DNA of 32,836 bases from Clostridia bacterium (GCA_900753135.1 CAADXZ010000035.1:1-32836); one strand, 5' to 3'; numbered from the stretch's first letter, positions 23,432-31,828 are shown. The notes: generated by a model not told the origin, from the letters alone. Program-made: numbers and translations.

Positions 23432-23719
23432 TTATTCAGCTGTGTATGGTAATAAAGCTATATGTCTAGCTCTCTTAACAGCAAGAGTCATTTCTCTTTG
23501 ATGTTTTGCACAAAGACCTGTTACTCTTCTTGGTAAGATTTTACCTTTTTCACTAACATATTTCTTTAATTTATCTGAATCTTTGTAATCAATAACTAAG
23601 TTTTTGTCTGCACAAAATGCACAAACTTTCTTTTTGATTCTTCTTTGTCTTGGCATTGAATCATCATCATTATTGTTATTTCTGTTATTGAATTTTCTGT
23701 TTCCTTTTTTATCAGCCAT
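23432..23719 (-). CDS. rpsR: 30S ribosomal protein S18
   Basis: 95 aa. The Asn/Arg/Asp-rich N-terminal extension of about 25 residues is followed by the S18 core KKKVCAFCADKN, then KILPRRVTGLCAKHQREMTLAVKRARHIALLPYT. Cysteines in CAFC and in the GLCAKHQ segment mark the zinc-type (C+) form. It forms a heterodimer with S6 on the ribosome platform. It is the last gene of the rpsF-ssb-rpsR operon, 44 bases after ssb. Confidence 0.97.
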   Translation of the reverse strand: MADKKGNRKFNNRNNNNDDDSMPRQRRIKKKVCAFCADKNLVIDYKDSDKLKKYVSEKGKILPRRVTGLCAKHQREMTLAVKRARHIALLPYTAE

Positions 23720-23763
23720 TTTAATTTTCCTCCTATCTTTTCATTTTAAGAAATCATATCACT

Positions 23764-24192
23764 TTAGAATGGTAGGTCATCATCTGTAACTTGTGAAAAG
23801 TCACTTGGTGCTGAATTTGCATTGAATGATGCACCAGTAGTGCTGTCTCCAAAAGGATTTGATTCTGCATCTCTTCTTGTATCAGCAAAATATGTTTCCT
23901 CTGCGACAACTTCAGTTACATAAACCTTTTTTCCATCCTTATCATCATAATTTCTTGTTTGTAATCTTCCGATTACACCAACTTGTTGACCTTTTTTAAA
24001 ATACTTACTACAAAATTCTCCTGTTTTATCCCAAGCTACTACATTTATAAAATCAGCTTGTCTTTCTTCACCTTGTTTGGCAAATCTTCTATTTACCGCA
24101 AGTGAAAAAGTAGCTACAAGAGTATTATTTGTAGATGTGTATCTTACTTCAGGATCTCTAGTTAATCTACCCATTAGAACAACTTTATTCAT
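23764..24192 (-). CDS. ssb: Single-stranded DNA-binding protein
   Basis: 142 aa. The OB fold (about 1-105) starts MNKVVLMGRLTRDPEVRYT and includes FINVVAWDKTGEFCSKYFKKGQQVGVIGRLQTR split over the usual strands. A Ser/Asn-rich linker leads to the acidic tail DDDLPF, the docking peptide for replication and repair partners. It lies between rpsF and rpsR, the standard bacterial order, 17 bases after the rpsF stop. Confidence 0.97.
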   Translation of the reverse strand: MNKVVLMGRLTRDPEVRYTSTNNTLVATFSLAVNRRFAKQGEERQADFINVVAWDKTGEFCSKYFKKGQQVGVIGRLQTRNYDDKDGKKVYVTEVVAEETYFADTRRDAESNPFGDSTTGASFNANSAPSDFSQVTDDDLPF

Positions 24193-24209
24193 AATAATAA
24201 GTCCTCCTC

Positions 24210-24488
24210 TTACTTTTTGATAACTATGTGTTTTATAACTTCGTCTGTGATGTTATAAATTCTTTCTAGTTCATCAATAAATTCTGGGTTACTTGTAAAA
24301 TTAACTAAAGTATAGTATCCTTCATTTTGCTTTTGGATAGGATAAGCTAATTTTCTCTTTCCCCATTCTTCTGTTGATTCAACTGTACCATGTTCACCAA
24401 TAAGAGCTAAAAACTTATCGATTGTTGCTTTAGTAGCAGCCTCATCAAGAGTAGAATTAATGATCATAATTGTTTCGTATTTGTTCAT
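24210..24488 (-). CDS. rpsF: 30S ribosomal protein S6
   Basis: 92 aa from the ATG at 24488, which has AAAGGAGG upstream; a longer frame to 24536 runs through the leader RNA and is rejected. It starts MNKYETIMIINSTLD and contains WGKRKLAYPIQKQNEGYY, the S6 core, ending ITDEVIKHIVIKK. S6 binds the central domain of 16S rRNA with S18. It leads the operon with ssb and rpsR and has its own promoter and a structured leader. Confidence 0.97.
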   Translation of the reverse strand: MNKYETIMIINSTLDEAATKATIDKFLALIGEHGTVESTEEWGKRKLAYPIQKQNEGYYTLVNFTSNPEFIDELERIYNITDEVIKHIVIKK

Positions 24489-24502
24489 TATTACACCTCC
24501 TT

Positions 24503-24551
24503 TTGGACTAACGGCCCCATAACAAGTATGGAGCAAGGCAGTTTTTACTGC
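24503..24551 (-). promoter_or_regulatory. Likely S6:S18 autoregulatory leader
   Basis: On the minus strand CUCCAUA (24533-24527) pairs with UAUGGGG (24521-24515) around a five-base loop, followed at once by CCG (24514-24512), then GUUAGU, which can close an outer pair with an upstream ACU. A stem with a 3' CCG in an internal loop is the known signature bound by the S6:S18 complex. A short hairpin, GCAGT/ACTGC, lies at 24538-24551. Confidence 0.55.
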
Positions 24552-24557
24552 TCTATT

Positions 24558-24586
24558 ATATTACCACGGTTTAACAAATTTTGCAA
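24558..24586 (-). promoter_or_regulatory. rpsF promoter
   Basis: The minus strand has TTGCAA (24586-24581), 17 bases, then TAATAT (24563-24558), overlapped by a TATAAT at 24560-24555. It lies just after the stop of the RNase gene. Confidence 0.65.
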
Positions 24587-24587
24587 G

Positions 24588-25748
24588 TTAAATATTAATA
24601 GTTTTTCTAGTAAGCTCGACTAAGTTAAGCTCTGTATATCCCTTAATATCTATTTTGCTTCTATCTTTTTTGGCTTCTTCTTGCATTATTTCAATTATTT
24701 GTGCCTGATTTTCCTTCTTTGATAAGTCTATGTAATCAACAACTATGATTCCACCAACATCTCTCAAACGTATCTGATGCATTATTTCAGCAGCTGCCTC
24801 TTTATTTACTATCAACGCAGTTTGTTCCAAGTTCTTATTTCCAACATATTTACCCGAATTCACGTCGATGGCAGTCAAAGCCTCTGTTTTATCTATAACA
24901 ATATATCCTCCACATTTTAACCATATTTTTCGTTTAAAAGCACTTTCATAAGATGCTGTGAGCCCTAGTTCTTCAATAACATTTTTTGAAGGCATAAGCT
25001 TTACTTCTACATTTTCTTTCAATACAATGTCTAAGAATTGTGAGTAAAGCTCCTTTGTATTTACAAAAATCCTCTTCGTTTCTTTAGTTATTAAATCTCT
25101 GCCAATTTTTGATACTAATTCATGTTCATTATATAAGAGTGCAATCTCACTACTATCTTGATATTTATTGTATATGGCATACCATTTTTCAACAATTTCT
25201 TGTATATCATTTTTTATTTTAGACTCGTCTATTCCGTATGCGTCAGTCCTTATTATGGCTCCAAAACCATTTGGAATGTTTTCTTTTAGTATCTCTAACA
25301 GTCTTTCTCTTTCTTCAGCATCTTCAATTTTTTGAGATATAGTTATAATGTTTGTATTTGGCATCAACACAACATAGTTTCCAGGAATTGTTATATGCGT
25401 AGAGACTCTTGCACCTTTTGAAGCCGTAGGAACCTTTCTAACTTGTACTAAAATTTTATCTCCAGAATGCAAAACATCCGAAATCTTAAAATCTATTTTT
25501 TGTTCTACTTTAGTAACATCAACTTTGGGTACTGCATCTTTTATAGCAATAAAAGCATTCTTTTCTAATCCTATATCAATAAAAGCAGCTTGCATGCCAT
25601 CAACAACATCTCTAACTTTTCCAATATAGATATTACCAAGTATGCTCTCTTCTCCAGATTCATAAGAATATATCTCACTAATAGAACCATTTTCTAACAT
25701 ACACACATCAATTTTTTTTTCGTTATCATTTACTATTAATTCACTCAT
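24588..25748 (-). CDS. rng: Ribonuclease E/G family protein lacking the zinc-link
   Basis: 386 aa from the ATG at 25748 (GGAG six bases upstream), one base past the pth stop; a GTG at 25760 lies within pth. The S1-like region (about 35-125) has GNIYIGKVRDVVDGMQAAFIDIG split by loops. The DNase I-like catalytic region keeps both metal aspartates: LTAIDVNSGKYVG, and IRLRDVGGIIVVDYIDL. The protein ends just after ELNLVELTRK, where RNase E and G normally go on to the CPxCxG zinc-link that joins dimers. No such motif or further frame follows; the rpsF promoter starts at once. It cleaves AU-rich single-stranded RNA by family analogy; its oligomeric state may differ. Confidence 0.88.
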   Translation of the reverse strand: MSELIVNDNEKKIDVCMLENGSISEIYSYESGEESILGNIYIGKVRDVVDGMQAAFIDIGLEKNAFIAIKDAVPKVDVTKVEQKIDFKISDVLHSGDKILVQVRKVPTASKGARVSTHITIPGNYVVLMPNTNIITISQKIEDAEERERLLEILKENIPNGFGAIIRTDAYGIDESKIKNDIQEIVEKWYAIYNKYQDSSEIALLYNEHELVSKIGRDLITKETKRIFVNTKELYSQFLDIVLKENVEVKLMPSKNVIEELGLTASYESAFKRKIWLKCGGYIVIDKTEALTAIDVNSGKYVGNKNLEQTALIVNKEAAAEIMHQIRLRDVGGIIVVDYIDLSKKENQAQIIEIMQEEAKKDRSKIDIKGYTELNLVELTRKTINI

Positions 25749-25749
25749 A

Positions 25750-26320
25750 TTACTCTCCACTTTTGTTATACAAATTCATGGCTTTTGAAACCCCGTTTTC
25801 AACTATTTCAATAACAGCTTTATAAACTTTATCTGTTAAATTTTTAACCTTTTCTTTTTCATCTTTTGTTAATTTCATAAGCACATAATCCTTTAAATCA
25901 ATACCAGAAGTTGGTTTTCCACTTCCCATCCTTATCCTTATAAATTGCTCGCTTTTTAACAATTCCGTAATGTTTCTCATTCCATTATGCGTCCCTGGAC
26001 TACCACTTGGCTTGATTCTAAGACCGCAGAATGGCAAATCAATATCATCATAAATAACAATTAAATCTTCTAAATTTATCTTATAAAAGTCTACTATTTG
26101 AATTATACTCTCTCCACTTAAATTCATATAAGTCTGCGGTTTTGCCAATATTATCTTTTCATCATTTATCTTACCATCACCAATTAAGGCATCAAACTTA
26201 TTTTTATTCATTTTTATGTCCAACTTTAAAGCAATCTCATCAATAGCCATAAAGCCAAAATTATGGCGTGTATCATCATATCTTAAACCTGGATTTCCGT
26301 AGACCTACTATTAATTTCAT
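25750..26320 (-). CDS. pth: Peptidyl-tRNA hydrolase, requires a +1 frameshift after codon 7
   Basis: ATG at 26320 with GGAGG seven bases upstream encodes MKLIVGL, then CGG (26299-26297) begins a frame that stops at TGA (26278-26276). Skipping the C at 26299 gives GNPGLRYDDTRHNFGFMAI and 189 aa in all, the usual Pth length. The Asn of GNPG and the catalytic His of TRHN both lie after the shift. Later motifs are intact: KPQTYMNLSGESI, VIYDDIDLPFCGLRIK, and GTHNGMRNI. Pth frees tRNA from peptidyl-tRNA and is normally essential, so the frame must be restored in the cell or the extra C is an error. An internal ATG at 26250 would lose the active site. It overlaps nothing and leads into the RNase gene. 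Confidence 0.9.
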
Positions 26321-26379
26321 ATAGTTTCCTCCATATGTATCAAATTTACATAAAAATTAAACAAATTTACCAATATCCC

Positions 26380-26408
26380 TTGAATTTTTACTTAAAATAT
26401 AGCATAAT
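26380..26408 (+). promoter_or_regulatory. Promoter of the VirD4/TraG-like gene
   Basis: TTGAAT (26380-26385), 17 bases, CATAAT (26403-26408) on the plus strand, about 45 bases before the start codon. Confidence 0.6.
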
Positions 26409-26452
26409 ATAGATGATGATTTTTGTCAACAAAATGAACGTGGAGGTCGTTT

Positions 26453-29005
26453 ATGTTTAAAGCCTTAAATTCAATGTTTAAAAAGATAATTTATAAAATG
26501 ATGAATCCTATCGATACAGTGCTAAAACCATTTGGTATTGATGTAAGTTCGTTCTTTACATACATTTTTGCCATAGGAGCAGTTCTACTCTCTTTTGATA
26601 GATTAGTAGAATTAGGATGTGTCTTGTTTACTGGTCAGTTTGTTAATTACTGGTCACCATTAATGTATACATTTGCATTGTTTGTAATTACTTCTGGTTA
26701 CAGCATTATATGTGCTTCTCCATTCTGTAAAACAATATTGCAACCAGTTAAATATTATATTTATTATTCAATAGCATTCAGAATTGTATGTGGTGTTATG
26801 GTCGCTCAATGGGTTAATGAATTTTCTTGGTATATATTGATGGGATTTTCAAATTTCAAATATATAGCTACAAATATGCCAGAACTAATTAATCCAGCAA
26901 TAACGTCATTAACATTTTTATTTCCGTTATTCTTGTTGAAAACATCTATATTCTATTATATAGATGATGTTATGGATGCGGATCAAGATTGGATTGATTC
27001 TTTCGAAGATTATAAAGGATTTAAATTAATTCCTGAAAAAAGCACAAGAAAAACTCCATCTGTATACATGTGCAATGCTCAAATTTGCTTAGATGATAAA
27101 ACAGGAAAACCTGCTATAATACCTGAGAAGAAAAGATTTGAAGCTGTTTTTGTTGAAGGTGCAACAGGTACTGGTAAAACAGCTACAATCGTTGAACCAA
27201 TGTGTGCTATGGATTTAGAGCGTAAGTATTTCTTTAGAGAAGTGAGCAAAAAATTAGCATACAATGCTTTAAACGCTGGTCTTGCAACATTGAGAGTTCC
27301 ATATAATAACGAGTACTTAAATAGAAATTTTACTCTTTCATATATTAAACCAAAGCCTACAAGAGTAAATGAATATAAACATTATGTTGGTGATATGTTA
27401 AAATACACCGATCCCGAAACTGGCGAAATGTATTATAGAGGTCTTGGTTTTACATTGGTTGCACCAGACAATGCTTGTATCGAACGTGTTAGGAAAGTAG
27501 CAAAAGCATATAGCATTGATGTTAATGTAATTGACCCTATGGATCCTAATTCTTTAGGTATAAATCCTTTTATTGGTACAGACCCAGCAAAGGTTGCAAG
27601 TATTATATCAACAGTATTAAAGGGAATGTATGAATCGGAGAATGCAAGTAGTAATAACGTATTCTTTGCAAACGTTACACAACAAGCATTCGAGAACTTA
27701 GCTATTTTGTTAAAACTTGTTTATCCAAGGATGAATAATGGTGCACTACCTACCCTTGAAGATATGTTATCAATACTTAACAATTTTGATTTAGCAGAGG
27801 AAATGACAGAAGTATTGAAAAAAGATCCTCAATTATCTGAAGATTATAAATCTTTAATAGGATACTTTGAAAAAAATTTCTACAAACCACCAGTAAACAT
27901 CCATGGTTACGAAATTGCTTCAACATATGGTAGTGGTAGAAAAGAAACTGAAAAATTCGTATATGGTGCTATTACTCAGCTAGACAACTTCTTAAGAAAC
28001 CCTGGAATTAAGCGTGTACTTTGTAGCAGAGACAATAATATAAATCTAGACAAAGCACTTGCTGAAGGTCAAATAATTACTGCTTGTACAAGACAAGGTG
28101 ACTTAGGTGAAATACATCAAAAAGCATTTGGTATGTTTGTTATTCTTTCATTTAAAGATGCCGTATTAAGAAGACCTGGTATTGAAGATACAAGAACACC
28201 ACACTTTGTTTATATAGATGAGTTTCCTCTATATGTAAACAAAGATACAGAAGCTTTCTTCACACTATTTAGAAAGTATCGTTGTGGAACTTTAATAACA
28301 ATACAAAACCTATCACAATTAACAAAGAATAGTTCACTTGCTTACTTTAAAGATGTAATTATAACAAACACAAAAACTCAAATTATTTTTGGTGACATGA
28401 CAAATGACGAGGCTGAATTCTGGTCTAAAGAAATTGGTAATAAGAAGAAATGGAAATACAAACGTATTCTTGCTGATGGTTCTACACAAGAAGGTGCAGA
28501 CAAGATAACAGCAAACTTCATGGGTGCTGAAATAGATTACAAGCCTCATTATAAACCAGCAAAAATTGTTAGTCTTCCATTTAAGACATGTATATATAAG
28601 ACAAAAGATGAATCTGGAAAGATTGTAGTTGGTAGAGGAAAGACAGACTTCATAACTAAGAAGTTTTATGAGCCAAAGAAATGTTCAAATTATAACTTTG
28701 AAATATTTGAAAGTGCAGAAACAGAACACATTTCTACTACAAGTACTGATAATTCTGGCGATAATTTCTACACAGAAAAAGAATTCTATTCAGCTCCAAA
28801 GGCATCAAACGAACCTAATAATACAATTAATTTAAATGTAACATCTAAGCCAATGAATGATGTTGATGATATTTATATAGAAGTTAGTAATGATGTCAAC
28901 AATGACTTTCCAATCAAATCATCATCAAATTCAAAAGAATTAAATATGCAAGAAAGAGTTGCAACAAATTCTGACCCTATAGTAATTAATTTCAAGAAAA
29001 AATAA
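26453..29005 (+). CDS. VirD4/TraG-like coupling ATPase (FtsK/HerA superfamily)
   Basis: 850 aa. Four or five membrane segments fill the first 185 residues. The ATPase domain has Walker A GATGTGKT at about 236-243 and Walker B HFVYIDEFPLYV at about 584-595, with a TIQNLSQL segment 40 residues later, the sensor region of conjugative coupling proteins. The C-terminal 130 residues are polar and low in complexity (Ser, Asn, Asp-rich), probably a flexible cargo-binding tail. GGAGG precedes the ATG. Coupling proteins bring DNA or protein substrates to a type IV secretion channel, but no relaxase, VirB4 or VirB6 gene is present. A replication-relaxation-like gene lies 1.2 kb downstream. It may be a domesticated or remnant transfer gene. 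Confidence 0.8.
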   Translation: MFKALNSMFKKIIYKMMNPIDTVLKPFGIDVSSFFTYIFAIGAVLLSFDRLVELGCVLFTGQFVNYWSPLMYTFALFVITSGYSIICASPFCKTILQPVKYYIYYSIAFRIVCGVMVAQWVNEFSWYILMGFSNFKYIATNMPELINPAITSLTFLFPLFLLKTSIFYYIDDVMDADQDWIDSFEDYKGFKLIPEKSTRKTPSVYMCNAQICLDDKTGKPAIIPEKKRFEAVFVEGATGTGKTATIVEPMCAMDLERKYFFREVSKKLAYNALNAGLATLRVPYNNEYLNRNFTLSYIKPKPTRVNEYKHYVGDMLKYTDPETGEMYYRGLGFTLVAPDNACIERVRKVAKAYSIDVNVIDPMDPNSLGINPFIGTDPAKVASIISTVLKGMYESENASSNNVFFANVTQQAFENLAILLKLVYPRMNNGALPTLEDMLSILNNFDLAEEMTEVLKKDPQLSEDYKSLIGYFEKNFYKPPVNIHGYEIASTYGSGRKETEKFVYGAITQLDNFLRNPGIKRVLCSRDNNINLDKALAEGQIITACTRQGDLGEIHQKAFGMFVILSFKDAVLRRPGIEDTRTPHFVYIDEFPLYVNKDTEAFFTLFRKYRCGTLITIQNLSQLTKNSSLAYFKDVIITNTKTQIIFGDMTNDEAEFWSKEIGNKKKWKYKRILADGSTQEGADKITANFMGAEIDYKPHYKPAKIVSLPFKTCIYKTKDESGKIVVGRGKTDFITKKFYEPKKCSNYNFEIFESAETEHISTTSTDNSGDNFYTEKEFYSAPKASNEPNNTINLNVTSKPMNDVDDIYIEVSNDVNNDFPIKSSSNSKELNMQERVATNSDPIVINFKKK

Positions 29006-29014
29006 AATAAAGAT

Positions 29015-29052
29015 AAAGCAGAAAACCTTTTGATTTTCTGCTTTTATTTTTT
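29015..29052 (+). terminator. Terminator of the VirD4/TraG-like gene
   Basis: AAAGCAGAAAA (29015-29025) pairs with TTTTCTGCTTT (29034-29044), followed by TATTTTTT. Confidence 0.88.
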
Positions 29053-29055
29053 AAC

Positions 29056-29089
29056 AATAAAGACTGAAAATTTTTGATTTTCAGTCTTT
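29056..29089 (-). terminator. Terminator of galE
   Basis: AAAGACTGAAAA (29059-29070) pairs perfectly with TTTTCAGTCTTT (29078-29089). It lies nine bases after the galE stop; the T run on the minus strand is modest (TTTATTGTT). Confidence 0.75.
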
Positions 29090-29097
29090 AACTTTTA

Positions 29098-30120
29098 TTA
29101 ATTCTTCTGCTTTTTATTTAATTCTGTAGAATATTTTTGCCATCTCCAAGAATCCTCACACATTTGCTCAAGAGTTTTTTCAGCTCTCCAACCTAAAACA
29201 GCTTCCGCCTTTGAAGGATCTGCGTAGCATTCATCTATATCACCAGGTCTTCTTTCAACAATTGTATATGGTACCTTTACCATATTAGCCTTTTCGAAAG
29301 CATGTACGATATCGAGAACGCTATAGCCTTTACCTGTTCCTAAATTAAACACATCTACTCCTCTATTTTTAAATGAGTACTCTATAGCTTTTAAATGACC
29401 TTTTGCCAAATCTACTACATGTATATAGTCTCTAACACCTGTACCATCTTTTGTATTGTAGTCATCTCCATATACACTAAGCATTGGAAGTTTTCCAGTA
29501 GCAACTTGAGTTATATAAGGCATTAAATTGTTAGGGATTCCATTTGGATCTTCTCCAATCAAACCACTTTCATGCGCTCCAATAGGATTGAAATATCTAA
29601 GTAAAACAACTGACATTTTAGGATTTGCATTAGCAACATCTCTTAAAATTTGTTCGTTCATGTACTTTGTCCATCCATATGGGTTTGTACATGATGTAGG
29701 CATATCTTCTCTTAGTGGTACTTCTTTAGGTATACCATATACAGTAGCAGAAGAACTAAAAACTATATTGTTAACGTCGTGTTTTTTCATTACTTCTAAT
29801 AATACTAATGTACTATCAATATTATTCTTATAATACTTAAGTGGTATTGAACATGATTCTCCAACCGCTTTTAACCCTGCAAAGTGAATTACCGCATCAA
29901 TATCTTCTTTACTAAATAACTCATCAACCGCATCATAATCAGTAAAATCAACATTATACGCTGTTATTTTTTTACCAACTATTTCTTCCACTCTCTTTAA
30001 CACATCTTCTTTGCTATTTGAATAGTTGTCACCAATAACAATATCATATCCGGCATTAATCAATTCTACTGCTGTATGAGAGCCTATATAGCCGGCACCA
30101 CCAGTTAATAATACTTTCAT
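29098..30120 (-). CDS. galE: UDP-glucose 4-epimerase
   Basis: 340 aa, an extended short-chain dehydrogenase. The NAD-binding loop TGGAGYIGSH is at residues 6-15, VIHFAGLKAVGES near 80-95, the catalytic region SSSATVYG near 125, and the Tyr/Lys pair in NPYGWTKYMNE near 149 and 153. It interconverts UDP-glucose and UDP-galactose for the Leloir pathway and surface glycans. GGAGG precedes the ATG. It is a single gene inserted between the transfer-like genes, with no glycosyltransferase nearby. Confidence 0.95.
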   Translation of the reverse strand: MKVLLTGGAGYIGSHTAVELINAGYDIVIGDNYSNSKEDVLKRVEEIVGKKITAYNVDFTDYDAVDELFSKEDIDAVIHFAGLKAVGESCSIPLKYYKNNIDSTLVLLEVMKKHDVNNIVFSSSATVYGIPKEVPLREDMPTSCTNPYGWTKYMNEQILRDVANANPKMSVVLLRYFNPIGAHESGLIGEDPNGIPNNLMPYITQVATGKLPMLSVYGDDYNTKDGTGVRDYIHVVDLAKGHLKAIEYSFKNRGVDVFNLGTGKGYSVLDIVHAFEKANMVKVPYTIVERRPGDIDECYADPSKAEAVLGWRAEKTLEQMCEDSWRWQKYSTELNKKQKN

Positions 30121-30217
30121 AAAAACCTCCTACCTTCTATATGCTACACCCAAAGTTACTATTTATATCTCTATTCTCCACTATTATAAAAACAAAAGCA
30201 TAGCATATTAAAATTAA

Positions 30218-31159
30218 TTATTTTTCTAATAGTGGAACTTGTAGCATTTCCATTCTATATCTTCCAGTTTCAGTATCCTGTTTAAATGCAATTAAAGTTT
30301 TATCAATTTCTGGCTCTAGTTGTCTTAAATCGGTAGAATAATATATTTCAATGCCTTTAAGCTCTACTTTAACCTTTTTTACAGCTTTAAAAATTTCGAT
30401 TAAATGTTCATCATCTTCACCGATAATAACTAATTGAGGCTTCTTGTCAAAACCACAATCTTTGCTTTGGAAATTGTCATAAAATTCTTCATATAGTTTC
30501 ATCTTTTCCATGAACTTTTCTTCCCACCCTGGATTTCTTCTTACTACTTCAAAAATGAAATCTACTTTTATATCATTTTTTACTAAAGTAACTTGACCTC
30601 CAGAAGGTTGAAATTTAATATTTTGTCTTTTAGCAAACATCAACGGATTAAGTACAAAGCTTTTATAAGCACCTACTTTGTGCATATATGCCATTATCAC
30701 TTGATTACCAGCAAGTCTTCTTTTCAACATATAAACGGGTTTTGTATTGTCTGTTGGTTGCCAATTAGTTTTAATTTGTCTTGAATTCAATAAATATTTG
30801 CCGATTTTATCTAAACAATAGACCCTATATATACCTTTGCCTTCATCACTTGAAAAGTAATACCTAGTAATTATTTTGCTTTTAATCATGTCTTCTAATT
30901 TCTTATTTAACTTATCTTGAGATTTTATATCAATCCCTTTTTTACTCAACATTTGATAAATTTGTCTAGAAGTTATAAATTCAAAATCATTTATAATCTC
31001 TAATATTTGAAAGTGTACTTCATTGATGTAACCTTTGTCAATTTTAAAAACAACTTGATCAATTGATGCATAGCCATCTTTTCCATCAAACACTTTAATT
31101 TCATTTTCCCTCATCGCAAATGGCGATTTAGGTGCTTTAATAGCATTATCCTCTACCAT
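30218..31159 (-). CDS. Replication-relaxation family protein (winged helix plus nuclease-like fold)
   Basis: 313 aa. After a polar start of about 25 residues comes a winged-helix region (about 40-115: HFQILEIINDFEFITSRQIY, then LEDMIKSKIITRYYF). The C-terminal half shows VDFIFEVVRRNPGWEEKF...KMKLYEEFY and PQLVIIGEDDEH, the layout of Replic_Relax proteins, which resemble PD-(D/E)xK nucleases. Such proteins accompany plasmid or integrative-element replication and transfer genes in Gram-positives. AGGAGG precedes the ATG. It follows a double-S1 protein by 32 bases. Whether it still acts on DNA is not known. Confidence 0.7.
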   Translation of the reverse strand: MVEDNAIKAPKSPFAMRENEIKVFDGKDGYASIDQVVFKIDKGYINEVHFQILEIINDFEFITSRQIYQMLSKKGIDIKSQDKLNKKLEDMIKSKIITRYYFSSDEGKGIYRVYCLDKIGKYLLNSRQIKTNWQPTDNTKPVYMLKRRLAGNQVIMAYMHKVGAYKSFVLNPLMFAKRQNIKFQPSGGQVTLVKNDIKVDFIFEVVRRNPGWEEKFMEKMKLYEEFYDNFQSKDCGFDKKPQLVIIGEDDEHLIEIFKAVKKVKVELKGIEIYYSTDLRQLEPEIDKTLIAFKQDTETGRYRMEMLQVPLLEK

Positions 31160-31191
31160 TATTTTTTCCTCCTTAATAAAGTTTGAAATTA

Positions 31192-31665
31192 CTACAGAAT
31201 TTCTAATTTGATTTTTTTAGTTTCTGGTGAAATCTTTTTAACAATAACCTTTATATGATCACCGCTAGCTATCCCAGATTTATAATTTGCTAAACCGACT
31301 AGGTTCGGCTCAAGCTCAACAAACACACTATTTTCGTGGCGATTTCTTACTATGCCATTAACAATGTCTCCCTCTTTTAAATTTTCAATCTTGCATTCAT
31401 TAGACAAGTTTGCATCTTTGTATGAAAGAGATAATTTGCCCGTATTTTTATCATAACTTTTTACCATTACATCAATACAATTTCCAATACTAAATTGCTC
31501 AATAGGATAGTTATTTTTCAAATACGAAACGTCTTCTCTATGTATAAGCCCAATCTGTGAATTTGATAATCTCACAAATATGCCATACATAGTTATGCTT
31601 TCGATTTTTCCTTGCAGAATTTCTCCTTTATGCAGATTTTCAATACATAAATTATTTCTTTTCAT
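31192..31665 (-). CDS. Double S1-domain RNA-binding protein
   Basis: 157 aa with two S1 OB folds: about 11-82 (GEILQGKIESITMYGIFVRL, then QIGLIHREDVSYL, and IDVMVKSYDKNTGKLSLSYKD in order with loops) and about 93-157 (EGDIVNGIVRNRHENSVFVEL, NLVGLANY, IKVIVKKISPETKKIKLEIL). It probably binds RNA or the ribosome, like YugI and other small S1 proteins. The nearest AGGAGG lies 16 bases before the ATG, which is long, and no other start is in frame, so translation may be weak. It sits downstream of rplQ behind a terminator and just upstream of the replication-relaxation gene. Confidence 0.85.
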   Translation of the reverse strand: MKRNNLCIENLHKGEILQGKIESITMYGIFVRLSNSQIGLIHREDVSYLKNNYPIEQFSIGNCIDVMVKSYDKNTGKLSLSYKDANLSNECKIENLKEGDIVNGIVRNRHENSVFVELEPNLVGLANYKSGIASGDHIKVIVKKISPETKKIKLEIL

Positions 31666-31792
31666 TATAAAAAATCTTGAGCCTCCTTAAACAATGGTTC
31701 TTATTATCTCACACAAGAGTATTATACATCAATAGAATAATATTATCAAGTTAGAAAAAAATTAGATAAATTTGCTACTTTCCTATTTGTAT

Positions 31793-31828
31793 AAAAAAAG
31801 ACACTTCTTTACAGAAATGTCTTTTTTA
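31793..31828. terminator. Terminator of the rpoA-rplQ operon
   Basis: AAAAAAGACA pairs with TGTCTTTTTT, extended by TTCT/AGAA past one mismatch (31794-31827). A and T runs flank it on both sides. It ends the ribosomal operon 28 bases after rplQ. Confidence 0.85.

Noticed and set aside
24489..24536. Extended start of rpsF at 24536
   Set aside because: The extra 16 codons cover the leader hairpin and the ribosome site; the family starts at MNKYE.
24588..25748. RNase G truncation by a CGG-type frameshift
   Set aside because: No CGG or other frame continues the protein past the stop; the rpsF promoter follows directly.
26250..26250. ATG at 26250 as the start of pth
   Set aside because: It would remove the conserved N-terminus with GNPG and the catalytic His; a strong ribosome site exists at the upstream ATG (26320).
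29528..29833. 101-codon plus-strand frame opposite galE
   Set aside because: Antisense of a conserved enzyme, without a ribosome site.
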